64,000 nucleotides of DNA from Christensenella timonensis (GTDB lineage: Bacteria; Bacillota; Clostridia; Christensenellales; Christensenellaceae): assembly GCF_900087015.1 (NCBI RefSeq), contig NZ_FLKP01000001.1, forward strand, positions 248,001 to 312,000, read 5' to 3'. The position numbers were made by a program, and so were the translations under genes. Position 1 is the stretch's first letter. Every line of letters begins with the position of its first letter. Below, piece after piece: positions 8,399 through 17,984 of this stretch. A model generated the notes under the pieces. The model made no database searches. It worked only from the letters and a program-made list of their open reading frames with translations, and was not told the origin of the DNA.

Positions 8399-10754
8399 AC
8401 TTACGCGGCAGGAAAAGAAACAGATCGACGCGCTTATCCGGCAGTCAAAGGGCGACGGGAAGCCCCATACGGCGCAGGACAGCATACCGTTTGAACGAAT
8501 GTATAAGGACGGGATTTGCCGCCTTGCAAACGGGCGGTATTCCAAGTGCATTGAGTTTGAAGATATTAACTATCAGCTTGCGCAGCCGGACGACAAGACC
8601 GCCATTTTTGAAGCCCTTTGCGATATGTATAACTCTTTTGACGCTTCTATCAGTGTGCAGCTTTCCTTAATCAGCCGCCATGCGAACAAGGAGGATTTCA
8701 AGAGCAGTATCACGATTGCCCCACAGAATGACGACTTTGACAGTATCAGAGCCGAATACACCGAAATGCTGCAAACACAGCTTGAACGCGGCAACAACGG
8801 GCTTATCAAGACAAAGTTTCTCACCTTTACCATTGAAGCAAAAGATATTAAATCGGCGCGGGCGCGGCTTGCCCGTATCGAAACGGACACCCTCAACCAT
8901 TTTAAGGTGATCGGCGCGGCGGCGCGGGTATTGGACGGGAAGCAGCGGCTTGAAGTGCTGCATGGGCTTTTCCACCCGGACGGGGAACGCTTCAACTTTG
9001 CGTGGGAATGGCTACCCGTAAGCGGCCTTTCCGTCAAAGACTTTATTGCCCCGTCCTCTTTCCGTTTTGGCGACGGGCGAATGTTTCAAATGGGCGGGAA
9101 GTTTGGCGCGGTTTCCTTTTTGCAGATTGCCGCGCCGGAACTTTCAGACCGTATGCTTGCCGACTTCATGGAAGCGGAAAACGGGATTGTCGTCAATCTG
9201 CACATTCAGAGTATCGACCACAACGAAGCGATCAAGACGATCAAGCGGAAAATCACCGACCTTGACCGTATGAAAATCGAGGAACAGAAAAAGGCAATCC
9301 GCAGCGGCTACGATATGGATATAATTCCGTCCGACCTTGCCACCTACGGCGGCGAAGCGAAAAACCTTTTGCGGGATTTGCAGAGCCGGAACGAGCGAAT
9401 GTTTTTGCTTACGCTGTTAGTTTTGAATGTGGCAGACACAAAGCAGAAATTGGACAACGACGTATTTCAGGCCGCAAGTATCGCACAGAAATACAACTGT
9501 ATGCTCACCCGCCTTGACTACCGGCAGGAACAGGGGCTTATGTCCTCTATCCCATTGGGCGAAAACCTAATCCAAATCCAGCGGGGCTTGACGACTTCCA
9601 GCACCGCCATTTTCGTCCCCTTTACGGTACAAGAGCTGTTCCAAAGCGGCGAAGCGTTGTATTACGGCTTAAACGCATTATCGAATAACATGATTTTGTG
9701 CGACAGGAAAAGGCTGAAGAACCCTAACGGCTTGATACTCGGCACACCCGGCAGCGGCAAGAGTTTTTCGGCAAAGCGCGAGATCACCAACGCTTTTCTC
9801 ATTACCGCAGACGATATTATCATTTGCGACCCGGAAGCGGAATATTACCCCCTTGTGGAACGGCTGAAAGGGCAGGTTATCAAGGTTTCGCAGAACAGCA
9901 CGCAGTACATTAACCCGATGGATATAAACCTCAATTACAGCGAGGGCGACACGCCCATAGCCTTAAAGAGCGATTTTATCCTTTCCTTTTGCGAGTTGAT
10001 TATGGGCGGCAAAAACGGGCTGGAAGCGGTTGAAAAGACTTTGATTGACCGCGCCGTTATCAGCGTGTACCGCAGCTACCTTGCAGACCCGAAGCCGGAG
10101 AATATGCCGATTTTGGGCGACCTCTACAATGAAATCAAGAAGCAGCCGGAAAAGGAAGCGCAGCGTATCGCGTCGGCATTGGAACTCTATGTAAATGGCA
10201 GTTTGAACGTGTTTAACCACCAAACAAACGTTGACATTCACAACCGCCTTGTCTGCTTTGATATTAAAGAACTCGGCACCCAGCTACGAAAACTCGGTAT
10301 GCTCATTGTCCAAGATCAAGTTTGGAACAGAGTTACCATAAACCGCAGCGAAGGCAAGGCGACGCGGTACTATATCGACGAGTTTCATTTGCTGCTCAAA
10401 GAGGAACAGACCGCAGCGTACAGCGTTGAGATTTGGAAGCGTTTTAGAAAATGGGGCGGTATTCCGACAGGTATCACCCAAAACGTGAAAGATTTGTTAT
10501 CGTCCCGCGAGGTGGAGAACATTTTTGAAAACAGCGATTTTGTGTATATGCTCAACCAAGCCCAGGGCGACAGGGAAATCCTTGCAAAGCAGCTTAACAT
10601 TTCGCAGCAGCAAATGACCTATGTAACCCATTCCGACGCGGGCGAGGGGCTTATCTTCTATGGCAACGTGATTTTGCCCTTTATTGACCGTTTCCCGCAA
10701 GATACGGAACTCTATCGTGTAATGACGACCAAACCCGGCGAGGTGTCGGCATGA
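8358..10754 (+). CDS. VirB4-like conjugation ATPase
   Basis: This 798-aa ATPase powers assembly or operation of the type IV secretion channel. Walker A GTPGSGKS is at residues 462-469 and Walker B is in YYIDEFH near 671-677. The N-terminal half is the CagE/TrbE-like domain. The start is a TTG after AAGGAGG within the end of prgI. The stop overlaps the next gene's ATG by four bases. Length and motifs are normal for the family. Confidence 0.92.
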   Translation: MSKEKGKTQNKKRKLTRQEKKQIDALIRQSKGDGKPHTAQDSIPFERMYKDGICRLANGRYSKCIEFEDINYQLAQPDDKTAIFEALCDMYNSFDASISVQLSLISRHANKEDFKSSITIAPQNDDFDSIRAEYTEMLQTQLERGNNGLIKTKFLTFTIEAKDIKSARARLARIETDTLNHFKVIGAAARVLDGKQRLEVLHGLFHPDGERFNFAWEWLPVSGLSVKDFIAPSSFRFGDGRMFQMGGKFGAVSFLQIAAPELSDRMLADFMEAENGIVVNLHIQSIDHNEAIKTIKRKITDLDRMKIEEQKKAIRSGYDMDIIPSDLATYGGEAKNLLRDLQSRNERMFLLTLLVLNVADTKQKLDNDVFQAASIAQKYNCMLTRLDYRQEQGLMSSIPLGENLIQIQRGLTTSSTAIFVPFTVQELFQSGEALYYGLNALSNNMILCDRKRLKNPNGLILGTPGSGKSFSAKREITNAFLITADDIIICDPEAEYYPLVERLKGQVIKVSQNSTQYINPMDINLNYSEGDTPIALKSDFILSFCELIMGGKNGLEAVEKTLIDRAVISVYRSYLADPKPENMPILGDLYNEIKKQPEKEAQRIASALELYVNGSLNVFNHQTNVDIHNRLVCFDIKELGTQLRKLGMLIVQDQVWNRVTINRSEGKATRYYIDEFHLLLKEEQTAAYSVEIWKRFRKWGGIPTGITQNVKDLLSSREVENIFENSDFVYMLNQAQGDREILAKQLNISQQQMTYVTHSDAGEGLIFYGNVILPFIDRFPQDTELYRVMTTKPGEVSA

Positions 10755-11707
10755 GGATAGAAATGGACAAAATCTATTGCGGCGACAGCTTGCAGGTGCT
10801 TCAAACCTTGCCGGAAAATGCAGTTGATTGTTGCGTAACGTCCCCACCCTACTATGCCTTGCGGGACTACGGCGCAGACGGGCAGATCGGACGGGAAGCA
10901 ACGCCGGAGGAATATGTTTCCCGTATTACGGCGGTATTCCATGAGGTAAAGCGGGTGCTTACGCCGGAGGGTACTTGTTGGCTGAATATCGCGGACACTT
11001 ATTGCGGCACAGGCAGCAAAGCCGACCACCAAGACCCCAAATACCCCAAAGGCAGGAACGGGCAGCAAGTGGCGTTTAACCACCGCGCCCCCGGCTGCAA
11101 GCCCAAAGATTTAATTGGTATTCCGTGGCTTGTAGCCCTCGCCTTGCGGGGCGACGGTTGGTATTTGCGCAGTTCTATCATTTGGCACAAAACAAACCCC
11201 ATGCCGGAAAGCACGCGGGACAGGCCGACCCGCTGCTATGAATATGTGTTTCTGCTTACCAAGTCAAAGAAGTATTATTACGATTGGCAAGCAGTAGCCG
11301 AGCCGATAGCCCCCACAACGGCGGGGCGGCTGAAAAGCGGAGTTAGCAAAGGAAATAAGTATAACGTTACTGTTCCGGGGCAAAACCAACCGCAGAAAAT
11401 CACCCGCCCCCGCGAAAAGGGCGCATACGCCGACGAGTTGATTTCTCCCGTCCGCAGCCGCCGCAACGTTTGGCAGATTAACAATGTCGGCTATCATGGC
11501 GGGCATTTCGCAGCGTTCCCGCCGAAACTTGCGGAAACGTGCATTTTGGCGGGCTGTCCCATCGGCGGGATTGTCCTTGACCCCTTTTTCGGCAGCGGCA
11601 CGACGGGCATGGTAGCAAAACGGCTTAACCGCCGCTATATCGGCATTGAGTTAAACCCCGACTATTGCGAACTTGCAAAACAGCGGATTGGAGGTGATGA
11701 AGATTGA
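10751..11707 (+). CDS. Site-specific DNA methyltransferase (N4/N6 class)
   Basis: This 318-aa protein carries the amino-methyltransferase motif TSPPYY (residues 30-35) and the SAM-binding FGSGTT near 280-285 followed by GIELNPDY. The order of motifs is that of beta-class N6-adenine or N4-cytosine methylases. It has no partner endonuclease here. Start ATGA overlap with virB4 and end overlap with the NlpC/P60 gene show it is a full operon member. It is the second methylase in the transfer operon, which suggests modification of the ICE DNA against host restriction (inference). Confidence 0.88.
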   Translation: MRIEMDKIYCGDSLQVLQTLPENAVDCCVTSPPYYALRDYGADGQIGREATPEEYVSRITAVFHEVKRVLTPEGTCWLNIADTYCGTGSKADHQDPKYPKGRNGQQVAFNHRAPGCKPKDLIGIPWLVALALRGDGWYLRSSIIWHKTNPMPESTRDRPTRCYEYVFLLTKSKKYYYDWQAVAEPIAPTTAGRLKSGVSKGNKYNVTVPGQNQPQKITRPREKGAYADELISPVRSRRNVWQINNVGYHGGHFAAFPPKLAETCILAGCPIGGIVLDPFFGSGTTGMVAKRLNRRYIGIELNPDYCELAKQRIGGDED

Positions 11708-13674
11708 GCAAGGAACTGAAAGCCCCCGACAAGGTAACGCAAAAAATGACCCGCGACGGTGCGGTTGCGGAAAACCTCACGACGGGCGAAACGTCCAGTA
11801 TCAGCGAAAGGCCGCAGGAAGAAAACTATTCAGCCCCCGCAGGGGTGGCAGCGGAAAAGGTTGTGCAGCATATCGGCGCAGAGATTGAGCGACACGCAGC
11901 AAAAGGCGCGGAGAAAAAAGCCCTTGACGCGACGCAGCCTAAAACCCATTCTTCCCGCTTGCAGTTTTCCGAAGCGGAACGGGCAACGCCGGAACTTCAA
12001 AAAGCGATCAAGAAATCGGATAAGGCGGCAGACTGTTTAGACGCAGCGCGGGCGGCTATCCCCAAGCAGACCAAAATCAAGAAAGAGCGCGTTTTTGACG
12101 AAGCGAAAGGCAAGGCAAAGACGCGCCTTTCCTTTGAAAAGACGGATAAGCCCCCAAACGGCAAGTTGCGGCATAACCCCTTATCCCGTCCGGCACAGGA
12201 GTTAAACAGTACCGTACATGGGAAAATCTACGAGGTAGAGAAAGAAAACGTCGGTGTGGAAAGCGGGCACCGGGTAGAACTTGCCGGAGAGAAAGCGGGC
12301 GGCATGGCGGCGCGGGCAGTTAAGGGCGGCATACGCCGCCATAAGCTGAAACCCTACCGGGCAGCGGCGGCAGCGGAAAAACAAGCGGTAAAGGCAAACG
12401 CAGATTTTCTCTATCAAAAGGCGTTGCACGATAACCCCGCGCTTGCGCACTCCAACCCCATTTCCCGTTTTTGGCAGAAGCAGCGCATTAAAAAGCAGTA
12501 TGCAAAAACGCTGAAAGCGGGCGGCAAAGCGAAAAAAACCGCTGAAGCCACCGCAAAGGCGGCGAAGAAAACCGCGCAGGAAACCAAACGGGCGACGTTC
12601 TTTGTTGTCCGGCATTGGAAAGGCTGCTTGATTGTGGGCGGGATTGCCTTTATCGTGCTGCTGCTTTTCGGCGGGCTGTCCTCTTGCTCCCTCTTTGGCG
12701 GCAACAGCGGCAGCGGCTTGATTGCGTCGTCCTATCTCTCCGAGGACGCGGATATAACGGGCGCGGAAAGCGCGTATGCCGCTATGGAAGCCGAGTTACA
12801 AGATATGCTGGACAATATCGAAAGCGAATACCCCGGCTATGACGAATACCGGGTAAACGCGGACGAGATCGAGCATGACCCCTATGTGCTAATTTCTATC
12901 CTTTCCGCGTGGCATGAGGGCGTGTTTACACTCGATGAAGTGCAAAGCACCCTTGAAATGCTCTTTGAGAAACAGTATATCTTGACGGTCGAGGAAGAAG
13001 TACAGGTACGCTACCGCACCGAAACAAGGACGGACAGCGAGGGCAACCCCTATACGGTTGAAGTCCCCTATAACTATTACATTCTTCATGTGGATTTGGA
13101 AAACTTCAACCTCTCCCATGTCCCCGTTTACATCATGGGCGAAGAACAGCTATCCATGTACGCTATGTATATGTCGTCGCTGGGAAACAGACCCGACCTT
13201 TTCCCGCAATCCGGCTATGTGTCTAAATACTATGAAAACCCGCCCGCCGATTATGAAGTACCCGCCGCGCTGCTGGGTTCCGATGAAAAGTTTGCGCGGC
13301 TCATGGAGGAAGCAGATAAATACGTCGGTTTTCCCTATGTGTGGGGCGGCAGCACCCCGGAAACCTCTTTTGATTGCAGCGGCTTTGTGAGTTATGTGTT
13401 GACGAACAGCGGCCTATACAATACGGGCAGACTTGGGGCGCAAGGGCTTTACAACATCTCAACCCCTGTTTCTAACCCGCAGCCGGGGGATTTGGTGTTC
13501 TTTACGGGTACATACGACACCCCCGGCGTTTCCCATGTGGGGATTTATGTGGGCGAGGACGGGGACGGAAGCCCCGTCATGCTGCATTGTGGCGACCCTA
13601 TCCAGTATTCAAAGCTGGACACCAGCTATTGGCAATCCCACTTTTACGCCTACGGGCGGTTAAATTACAATTAA
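11704..13674 (+). CDS. CD1108-type NlpC/P60 cell-wall hydrolase (VirB1-like)
   Basis: This 656-aa protein opens with a long Lys/Ala-rich cytoplasmic region (1-300), has one membrane helix (about 307-328) and then an extracytoplasmic part. The C-terminal NlpC/P60 domain (about 535-656) has the catalytic Cys in FDCSGF (C558) and a His in SHVGIY (H611). It should open peptidoglycan for the conjugation machine. The N-terminal domain is of the CD1108 mobile-element type. The TTG start overlaps the methylase stop by four bases and lies after GGAGGTGA. Confidence 0.9.
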   Translation: MSKELKAPDKVTQKMTRDGAVAENLTTGETSSISERPQEENYSAPAGVAAEKVVQHIGAEIERHAAKGAEKKALDATQPKTHSSRLQFSEAERATPELQKAIKKSDKAADCLDAARAAIPKQTKIKKERVFDEAKGKAKTRLSFEKTDKPPNGKLRHNPLSRPAQELNSTVHGKIYEVEKENVGVESGHRVELAGEKAGGMAARAVKGGIRRHKLKPYRAAAAAEKQAVKANADFLYQKALHDNPALAHSNPISRFWQKQRIKKQYAKTLKAGGKAKKTAEATAKAAKKTAQETKRATFFVVRHWKGCLIVGGIAFIVLLLFGGLSSCSLFGGNSGSGLIASSYLSEDADITGAESAYAAMEAELQDMLDNIESEYPGYDEYRVNADEIEHDPYVLISILSAWHEGVFTLDEVQSTLEMLFEKQYILTVEEEVQVRYRTETRTDSEGNPYTVEVPYNYYILHVDLENFNLSHVPVYIMGEEQLSMYAMYMSSLGNRPDLFPQSGYVSKYYENPPADYEVPAALLGSDEKFARLMEEADKYVGFPYVWGGSTPETSFDCSGFVSYVLTNSGLYNTGRLGAQGLYNISTPVSNPQPGDLVFFTGTYDTPGVSHVGIYVGEDGDGSPVMLHCGDPIQYSKLDTSYWQSHFYAYGRLNYN

Positions 13675-13687
13675 AAGGAGTTGAAAA

Positions 13688-14410
13688 ATGAATATTGTAT
13701 CTTTTGGCGGCGGCACGAATAGTGCCGCCTTACTTATTGGCCTATACAAGCACAAAATCCCGATTGACCTTATCACCTTTGCCGATACGGGCGCGGAACA
13801 CCCGCATACCTATCAATTTATCGAGATAATCAATCAATGGCTTGCGGAACACGGTATGCCGCAGATTACCGTTGTGCAGTATGTTGACCGCTACGGCAAC
13901 CGCCTATCTCTTGAAACCGAGTGCTTGCGCTCTCATACGCTCCCGTCGATTGCCTACGGGCATAAGCGTTGTTCGCAGAAACACAAAATCGCACCGCAGG
14001 AAAAGTTTTGCAACCACTATGCGCCTTGCCGCGAAGTATGGCAGCGCGGCGAGAAAGTCAACCGCTATATCGGCTATGACGCGGGAGAAGTGAAACGGTA
14101 TGAACATTCCCGCAAGTACAACGAAGCCGACAAAAAATATCATAACCGCTACCCCCTCATTGAAGAATGGGGCTGGAACAGGGACGATTGTATCCGGGAA
14201 ATCAAAGCGGCAGGATTGCCGCAGCCGGGTAAATCGTCCTGTTTCTTTTGTCCGAGCATGAAGAAACAAGAGATTTTATATCTCAAAGAACACTATCCCG
14301 ATCTATTTAACCGGGCGGCGACTTTGGAAGAAAACGCTATGCCCTATCTTAAAACCGTTAAGGGATTGGGGCGCAGCTATTCATGGAAAGAACAGTTTGG
14401 AAAGGAGTAA
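13688..14410 (+). CDS. PAPS reductase-like PP-loop protein
   Basis: This 240-aa protein has an N-terminal PP-loop (SFGGGTNS, residues 5-12), a variant of SGGxDS, so it probably adenylates a substrate. Five or more Cys follow, including CFFCPSMKK near 190-200, as in phage and ICE members of the PAPS-reductase-like family. Sulfate reduction is unlikely since no sulfur genes are near. A role in nucleic-acid modification (as DndC or tRNA thiolases use such domains) is possible but unproven. Start after AAAAGGAG; the next gene follows immediately. Confidence 0.75.
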   Translation: MNIVSFGGGTNSAALLIGLYKHKIPIDLITFADTGAEHPHTYQFIEIINQWLAEHGMPQITVVQYVDRYGNRLSLETECLRSHTLPSIAYGHKRCSQKHKIAPQEKFCNHYAPCREVWQRGEKVNRYIGYDAGEVKRYEHSRKYNEADKKYHNRYPLIEEWGWNRDDCIREIKAAGLPQPGKSSCFFCPSMKKQEILYLKEHYPDLFNRAATLEENAMPYLKTVKGLGRSYSWKEQFGKE

Positions 14411-14683
14411 ATGACTATGGCGAACACGAAACTTGACCGTATCGAAAGGGATATTGAGAAAACGAGGGCAAAAATCCTTGAACAGCAAAAGAAGCTGAAA
14501 GACCTTGAAGCGCAGAAAGTCGAGGAAGAAAACGCGCAGATCGTGCAAATGGTAAAGGCGGTACACCTTGACGGGACGCAGCTTGCCGCGTTCCTCTCCG
14601 CTTACGCCAGCGGCGAAATCACCTTGCCGCAGCCGGAAGCCACTTACCCCGCCGAACAGGAGGACAACGACAATGAAGAATAA
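14411..14683 (+). CDS. DUF4315 family protein
   Basis: This 90-aa protein is a single coiled coil (about 5-45) with an acidic tail, matching DUF4315, which sits before DUF4366 in Tn1549-like ICEs. Function unknown; a structural role in the transfer complex is possible. The stop overlaps the next start by 11 bases. Confidence 0.8.
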   Translation: MTMANTKLDRIERDIEKTRAKILEQQKKLKDLEAQKVEEENAQIVQMVKAVHLDGTQLAAFLSAYASGEITLPQPEATYPAEQEDNDNEE

Positions 14684-15422
14684 AAAGATAATCCGAAAGT
14701 TTACCGTATTGCTTGCCGCACTGGTTATCATGTGCGGCTTTTCTGTTACCGCTTATGCGGGCGGTGGCGATGAAAGCGACGACACGCCTACCCCCGTAAC
14801 CGAGGAAACCCCCGCGCCGGAAACCGAGCCGGAAGAAACGACGGGCGGCTATGAGCCGCAGCCCCTTACCCCGGACGGGAATATGTCCCTTGTGGACGAT
14901 ATAACGGGTGAAGCGTCCGGCGACAAGCAGTTTATCACCGTCGTTACCAAAAGTGGCAACTATTTTTACATCATCATTGACCGCGCCGAGGACGGGGAAA
15001 ATACCGTCCATTTCCTTAACCAAGTGGACGAAGCGGATTTAACCGCCCTTATGGAGGACGGGCAGACCGAAGCCCCCGTTTGTAGCTGCACCGATAAATG
15101 CGTTGCCGGAAGCGTCAACACCGCTTGCCCGGTTTGCAGCGTCAACATGAGCGAGTGCGCGGGTGTGGAAGCCGAGCCGGAGCCGGAAGAAACCGAGCAG
15201 CCGCCGGAAGAAGAAAAAGGCGGCGGCATGGGTATTCTGCTTGTCGTGCTGCTTGTTGCCGCAGCGGGCGGCGGCGCGTTCTACTACTTTAAGATTTTGA
15301 AGCCCAAAAAGGACGCGGCGAAAGGCAGCAGCAGCCTTGACGACCTTGATTTTGACGAGGACGACGAGGAAACGGAAGTAGTCGAAACCGAACAGACCGA
15401 GCAGGAGGACGATAATCTATGA
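14673..15422 (+). CDS. DUF4366 membrane-anchored protein
   Basis: This 249-aa protein has a signal peptide ending near AYA (residue 29), a Thr/Pro/Glu-rich spacer, a globular extracellular part with a Cys cluster (CSC, CPVC and nearby, about 145-175), a C-terminal transmembrane helix (187-209) and an acidic cytoplasmic tail. This is the DUF4366 layout found beside DUF4315. It is probably exposed on the surface as part of the conjugation apparatus. The start at 14673 has GGAGG ten bases upstream; longer frames overlap DUF4315. Confidence 0.82.
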   Translation: MKNKKIIRKFTVLLAALVIMCGFSVTAYAGGGDESDDTPTPVTEETPAPETEPEETTGGYEPQPLTPDGNMSLVDDITGEASGDKQFITVVTKSGNYFYIIIDRAEDGENTVHFLNQVDEADLTALMEDGQTEAPVCSCTDKCVAGSVNTACPVCSVNMSECAGVEAEPEPEETEQPPEEEKGGGMGILLVVLLVAAAGGGAFYYFKILKPKKDAAKGSSSLDDLDFDEDDEETEVVETEQTEQEDDNL

Positions 15423-17494
15423 AACTTGTAATTGCAGAAAAACCGAGCGTCGGGGCGGCGATTGCCGCCGTTATGGGCGCGAATGAAAAGCGCAGCGGAT
15501 ATTTTGAGGGCGGCGGCTACCTTGTGTCGTGGTGTATCGGGCATTTGATTAGCCTTGCAGACGCGGCGACCTACAATGAACAATTCCGTAAATGGAAGTA
15601 CGACGATCTTCCCATTGTCCCGCAGGAGTGGCAGTTTATTGTTGCCAGCGGCAAGGAGCAGCAGTTTTCCATTCTCAAAGACCTTATGCACCGCAGCGAC
15701 GTTACCGAGATTATCAATGCTTGCGACAGCGGGCGCGAGGGGGAACTCATTTTCCGCTTTGTCTATGAACAGGCGAATTGCAAAAAGCCCTTTTCCCGCC
15801 TTTGGATTAGCAGCATGGAAGCAAGTGCAATCCGCGAGGGCTTTTCAAATCTCAAAGACGGGCGCGGCTATGACAACCTCTATCAATCCGCGCTTTGCAG
15901 AGCAAAGGCCGATTGGCTCATTGGCATTAACGCGACCCGCCTTTTCTCTATCCTCTACCATAAAACATTGAATGTCGGCAGAGTGCAAACGCCCACCCTT
16001 GCTATGCTGGTAAACCGCGACTATGCAATCAGCAGCTTTAAGAAAGAGAAATATCATGTCGTCCGGCTGGACGTTGGCGGCGTTGCCGCCCTTTCCGAAA
16101 GGCAGGACGACGAAGCGGCGGCGCGGCAGATGAAAGCGGCTTGCGAGAAATCGCAGGCCGTTTGTACTTCCCTTAAAAAAGAGAAAAAGACCGCAGCCCC
16201 GCCGAAACTGTTTGACCTCACCGCCTTGCAGCGGGAAGCAAACCGTTTGTATGGGTTTACGGCGAAACAGACCCTTGACTATGCGCAAGCCCTTTATGAA
16301 AAACGGCTTTTGACCTATCCCCGCACCGACAGCAAATATATCACTTCCGATATGGAGGGCAGCACAAAGGAACTTATCACCGGCCTTTGCGCTGCTCTCC
16401 CCTTTATGCAGGGCGTGAAGCTGCAAGCCGACCTTGCGAGGATTTGCGACAACAGCAAAGTAACCGACCATCACGCCATTTTGCCGACAGCGGAGTTTGT
16501 GAAAACGGGCTTTTCTTCCCTTGCCGAAAGTGAGAAAAAGCTAATGACCCTTGTGTGCGCAAAACTGCTTTGCGCCGTTGCCGCGCCCTATGAGTATGAA
16601 GCGGTTACGGCGGTTTTCACTTGCGGCGGCTATACCTTTACCGCAAAGGGCAGGACGACGCTTTGCGAGGGTTGGCGCGAGATTGAAAGACTATCCCGCG
16701 CCGCGTCCGGGGAACAGGACGAGGACGCAGAGCCGGAAGCGGTTTTACCCCCGCTTGCCGAGGGGCAGACCTTTGACAATCCGGCAGCGGAGATCTCCGA
16801 ACGTTACACGCAGCCCCCAAAGGCATTTACCGAAGATACGTTACTTTCGGCTATGGAGAGTGCGGGAAAGGAGGACACGCCGGAGGACGCGGAGCGCAAA
16901 GGGTTAGGCACCACCGCGACGCGGGCGGGTATCATTGAAAAACTCATTAGCGCGGGCTTTGCCGAGCGCAAGGGCAAAAAGCTAATCCCCACAAAGGACG
17001 GGTATAACCTTGTCGCTATTCTGCCCGACAGCCTTACGTCCCCGCAGCTTACGGCAGAATGGGAAACGCGCCTTACCGGGATTGCAAAGGGCAGCGACAG
17101 CCCCGCCGACTTCATGCGCGGGATTGAGGAAATGACAGCGGGGCTTGTCAAGACCTATTCCGCGATTTCCGAGGATAAAGCGAAGCTGTTTACCCCGCAG
17201 CGGGAAGCAATCGGCACTTGCCCCCGTTGCGGCGCGGCGGTTTACGAGGGCAAGAAAAACTTTTACTGCTCCGACAGGGCTTGCAGCTTTGTGATGTGGA
17301 AGAATGACCGCTTTTTTGAGCAGCGCAAAAAGGCTTTCACAAAGGCGATTGCCGCCGCCCTTTTGAAAGACGGAAAGGTAAAAATCAAAGGTATGTACTC
17401 GACCAAGACGGGAAAGACCTTTGACGGAGTTGTGCTGCTTGCCGACACAGGCGGCAAGTATGTAAACTTCCGCGTCGAGCAGAACCGAAAATGA
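15419..17494 (+). CDS. topB: DNA topoisomerase III (type IA)
   Basis: This 691-aa protein starts with the TOPRIM sequence KLVIAEKPSV and has the acidic SGREGEL motif. The catalytic Tyr is in YPRTDSKYI (Y300). A zinc-ribbon-like Cys cluster (CPRC to CSDRAC) lies near 600-620. It relaxes or unlinks DNA strands, likely during ICE transfer or replication. Such topB genes are standard in these ICEs and differ from the host housekeeping copy. ATGA overlap links it to DUF4366 upstream and to the Cys-rich VLP gene downstream. Confidence 0.93.
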   Translation: MKLVIAEKPSVGAAIAAVMGANEKRSGYFEGGGYLVSWCIGHLISLADAATYNEQFRKWKYDDLPIVPQEWQFIVASGKEQQFSILKDLMHRSDVTEIINACDSGREGELIFRFVYEQANCKKPFSRLWISSMEASAIREGFSNLKDGRGYDNLYQSALCRAKADWLIGINATRLFSILYHKTLNVGRVQTPTLAMLVNRDYAISSFKKEKYHVVRLDVGGVAALSERQDDEAAARQMKAACEKSQAVCTSLKKEKKTAAPPKLFDLTALQREANRLYGFTAKQTLDYAQALYEKRLLTYPRTDSKYITSDMEGSTKELITGLCAALPFMQGVKLQADLARICDNSKVTDHHAILPTAEFVKTGFSSLAESEKKLMTLVCAKLLCAVAAPYEYEAVTAVFTCGGYTFTAKGRTTLCEGWREIERLSRAASGEQDEDAEPEAVLPPLAEGQTFDNPAAEISERYTQPPKAFTEDTLLSAMESAGKEDTPEDAERKGLGTTATRAGIIEKLISAGFAERKGKKLIPTKDGYNLVAILPDSLTSPQLTAEWETRLTGIAKGSDSPADFMRGIEEMTAGLVKTYSAISEDKAKLFTPQREAIGTCPRCGAAVYEGKKNFYCSDRACSFVMWKNDRFFEQRKKAFTKAIAAALLKDGKVKIKGMYSTKTGKTFDGVVLLADTGGKYVNFRVEQNRK

Positions 17495-17859
17495 TAAGGC
17501 TTGATGAAAAGCAATACCGCGCCGTAAAGAAAATGACCCGCGCCGCTTGTGCAAACAACGATTGCGGGAATTGTCTGCTGCTGGACGACGGGGAAACTTG
17601 CGTTTGTGTGCAGAGTATCAGCTATTCGCTGCTATGCCGCTATTTCCGCGAAGCGGTATTACCCGCCGACAGGCAGCTTTGCGAACAGATCACCCGCAGC
17701 GGGGAAACCGATTTGAAGCGTTGCGCGGTATGCGGCAGCACGTTTGCGGCGGGCAGCAACCGGGCGAAATACTGCCCCGATTGCGCGGCAAAGATACGCC
17801 GCAGACAGAAAGCCCAAAGCGAGAGAAACAGGCGTTTACGGATAAAAACAACTACATAG
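17491..17859 (+). CDS. Cysteine-rich VLP domain protein
   Basis: This 122-aa protein has an N-terminal CxxxxCGNC block, then the VLP segment (AVLPADRQLC), and a C-terminal zinc ribbon (CAVC...CPDC, about 80-100) with a very basic tail. It fits the Cys-rich VLP family in Tn1549-like ICEs. Its role is unknown; zinc-dependent nucleic-acid binding is likely. It closes the transfer operon and is followed by the oriT-like repeat copy A. Confidence 0.8.
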   Translation: MIRLDEKQYRAVKKMTRAACANNDCGNCLLLDDGETCVCVQSISYSLLCRYFREAVLPADRQLCEQITRSGETDLKRCAVCGSTFAAGSNRAKYCPDCAAKIRRRQKAQSERNRRLRIKTTT

Positions 17860-17956
17860 CAAGCACAGCAAACGAGTACCCGTTTGCGAGAAATGCCCGC
17901 GCTTCCCATAGAGAGCGCGGGCATTTTGCTTGTTGGGATAGTCCCAAACCCTTATA
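17856..17956 (+). repeat. oriT-like repeat copy A with an inserted 13-bp hairpin
   Basis: This 101-base segment is the reverse complement of 23391-23458, apart from an insertion of about 33 bases and few substitutions. It holds the hairpin GCAAACG/CGTTTGC and the TTGGGATAGTCCCAA arms (17933-17947). The insertion carries a perfect 13-bp stem (17891-17903 with 17914-17926). It lies between the transfer operon and the antirestriction gene, so the stem may also act as a weak terminator. A second nicking site or single-strand promoter is speculation. Confidence 0.65.
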
Positions 17957-17984
17957 TGACCGAGAAAGGACGTGATGAAAGAAT

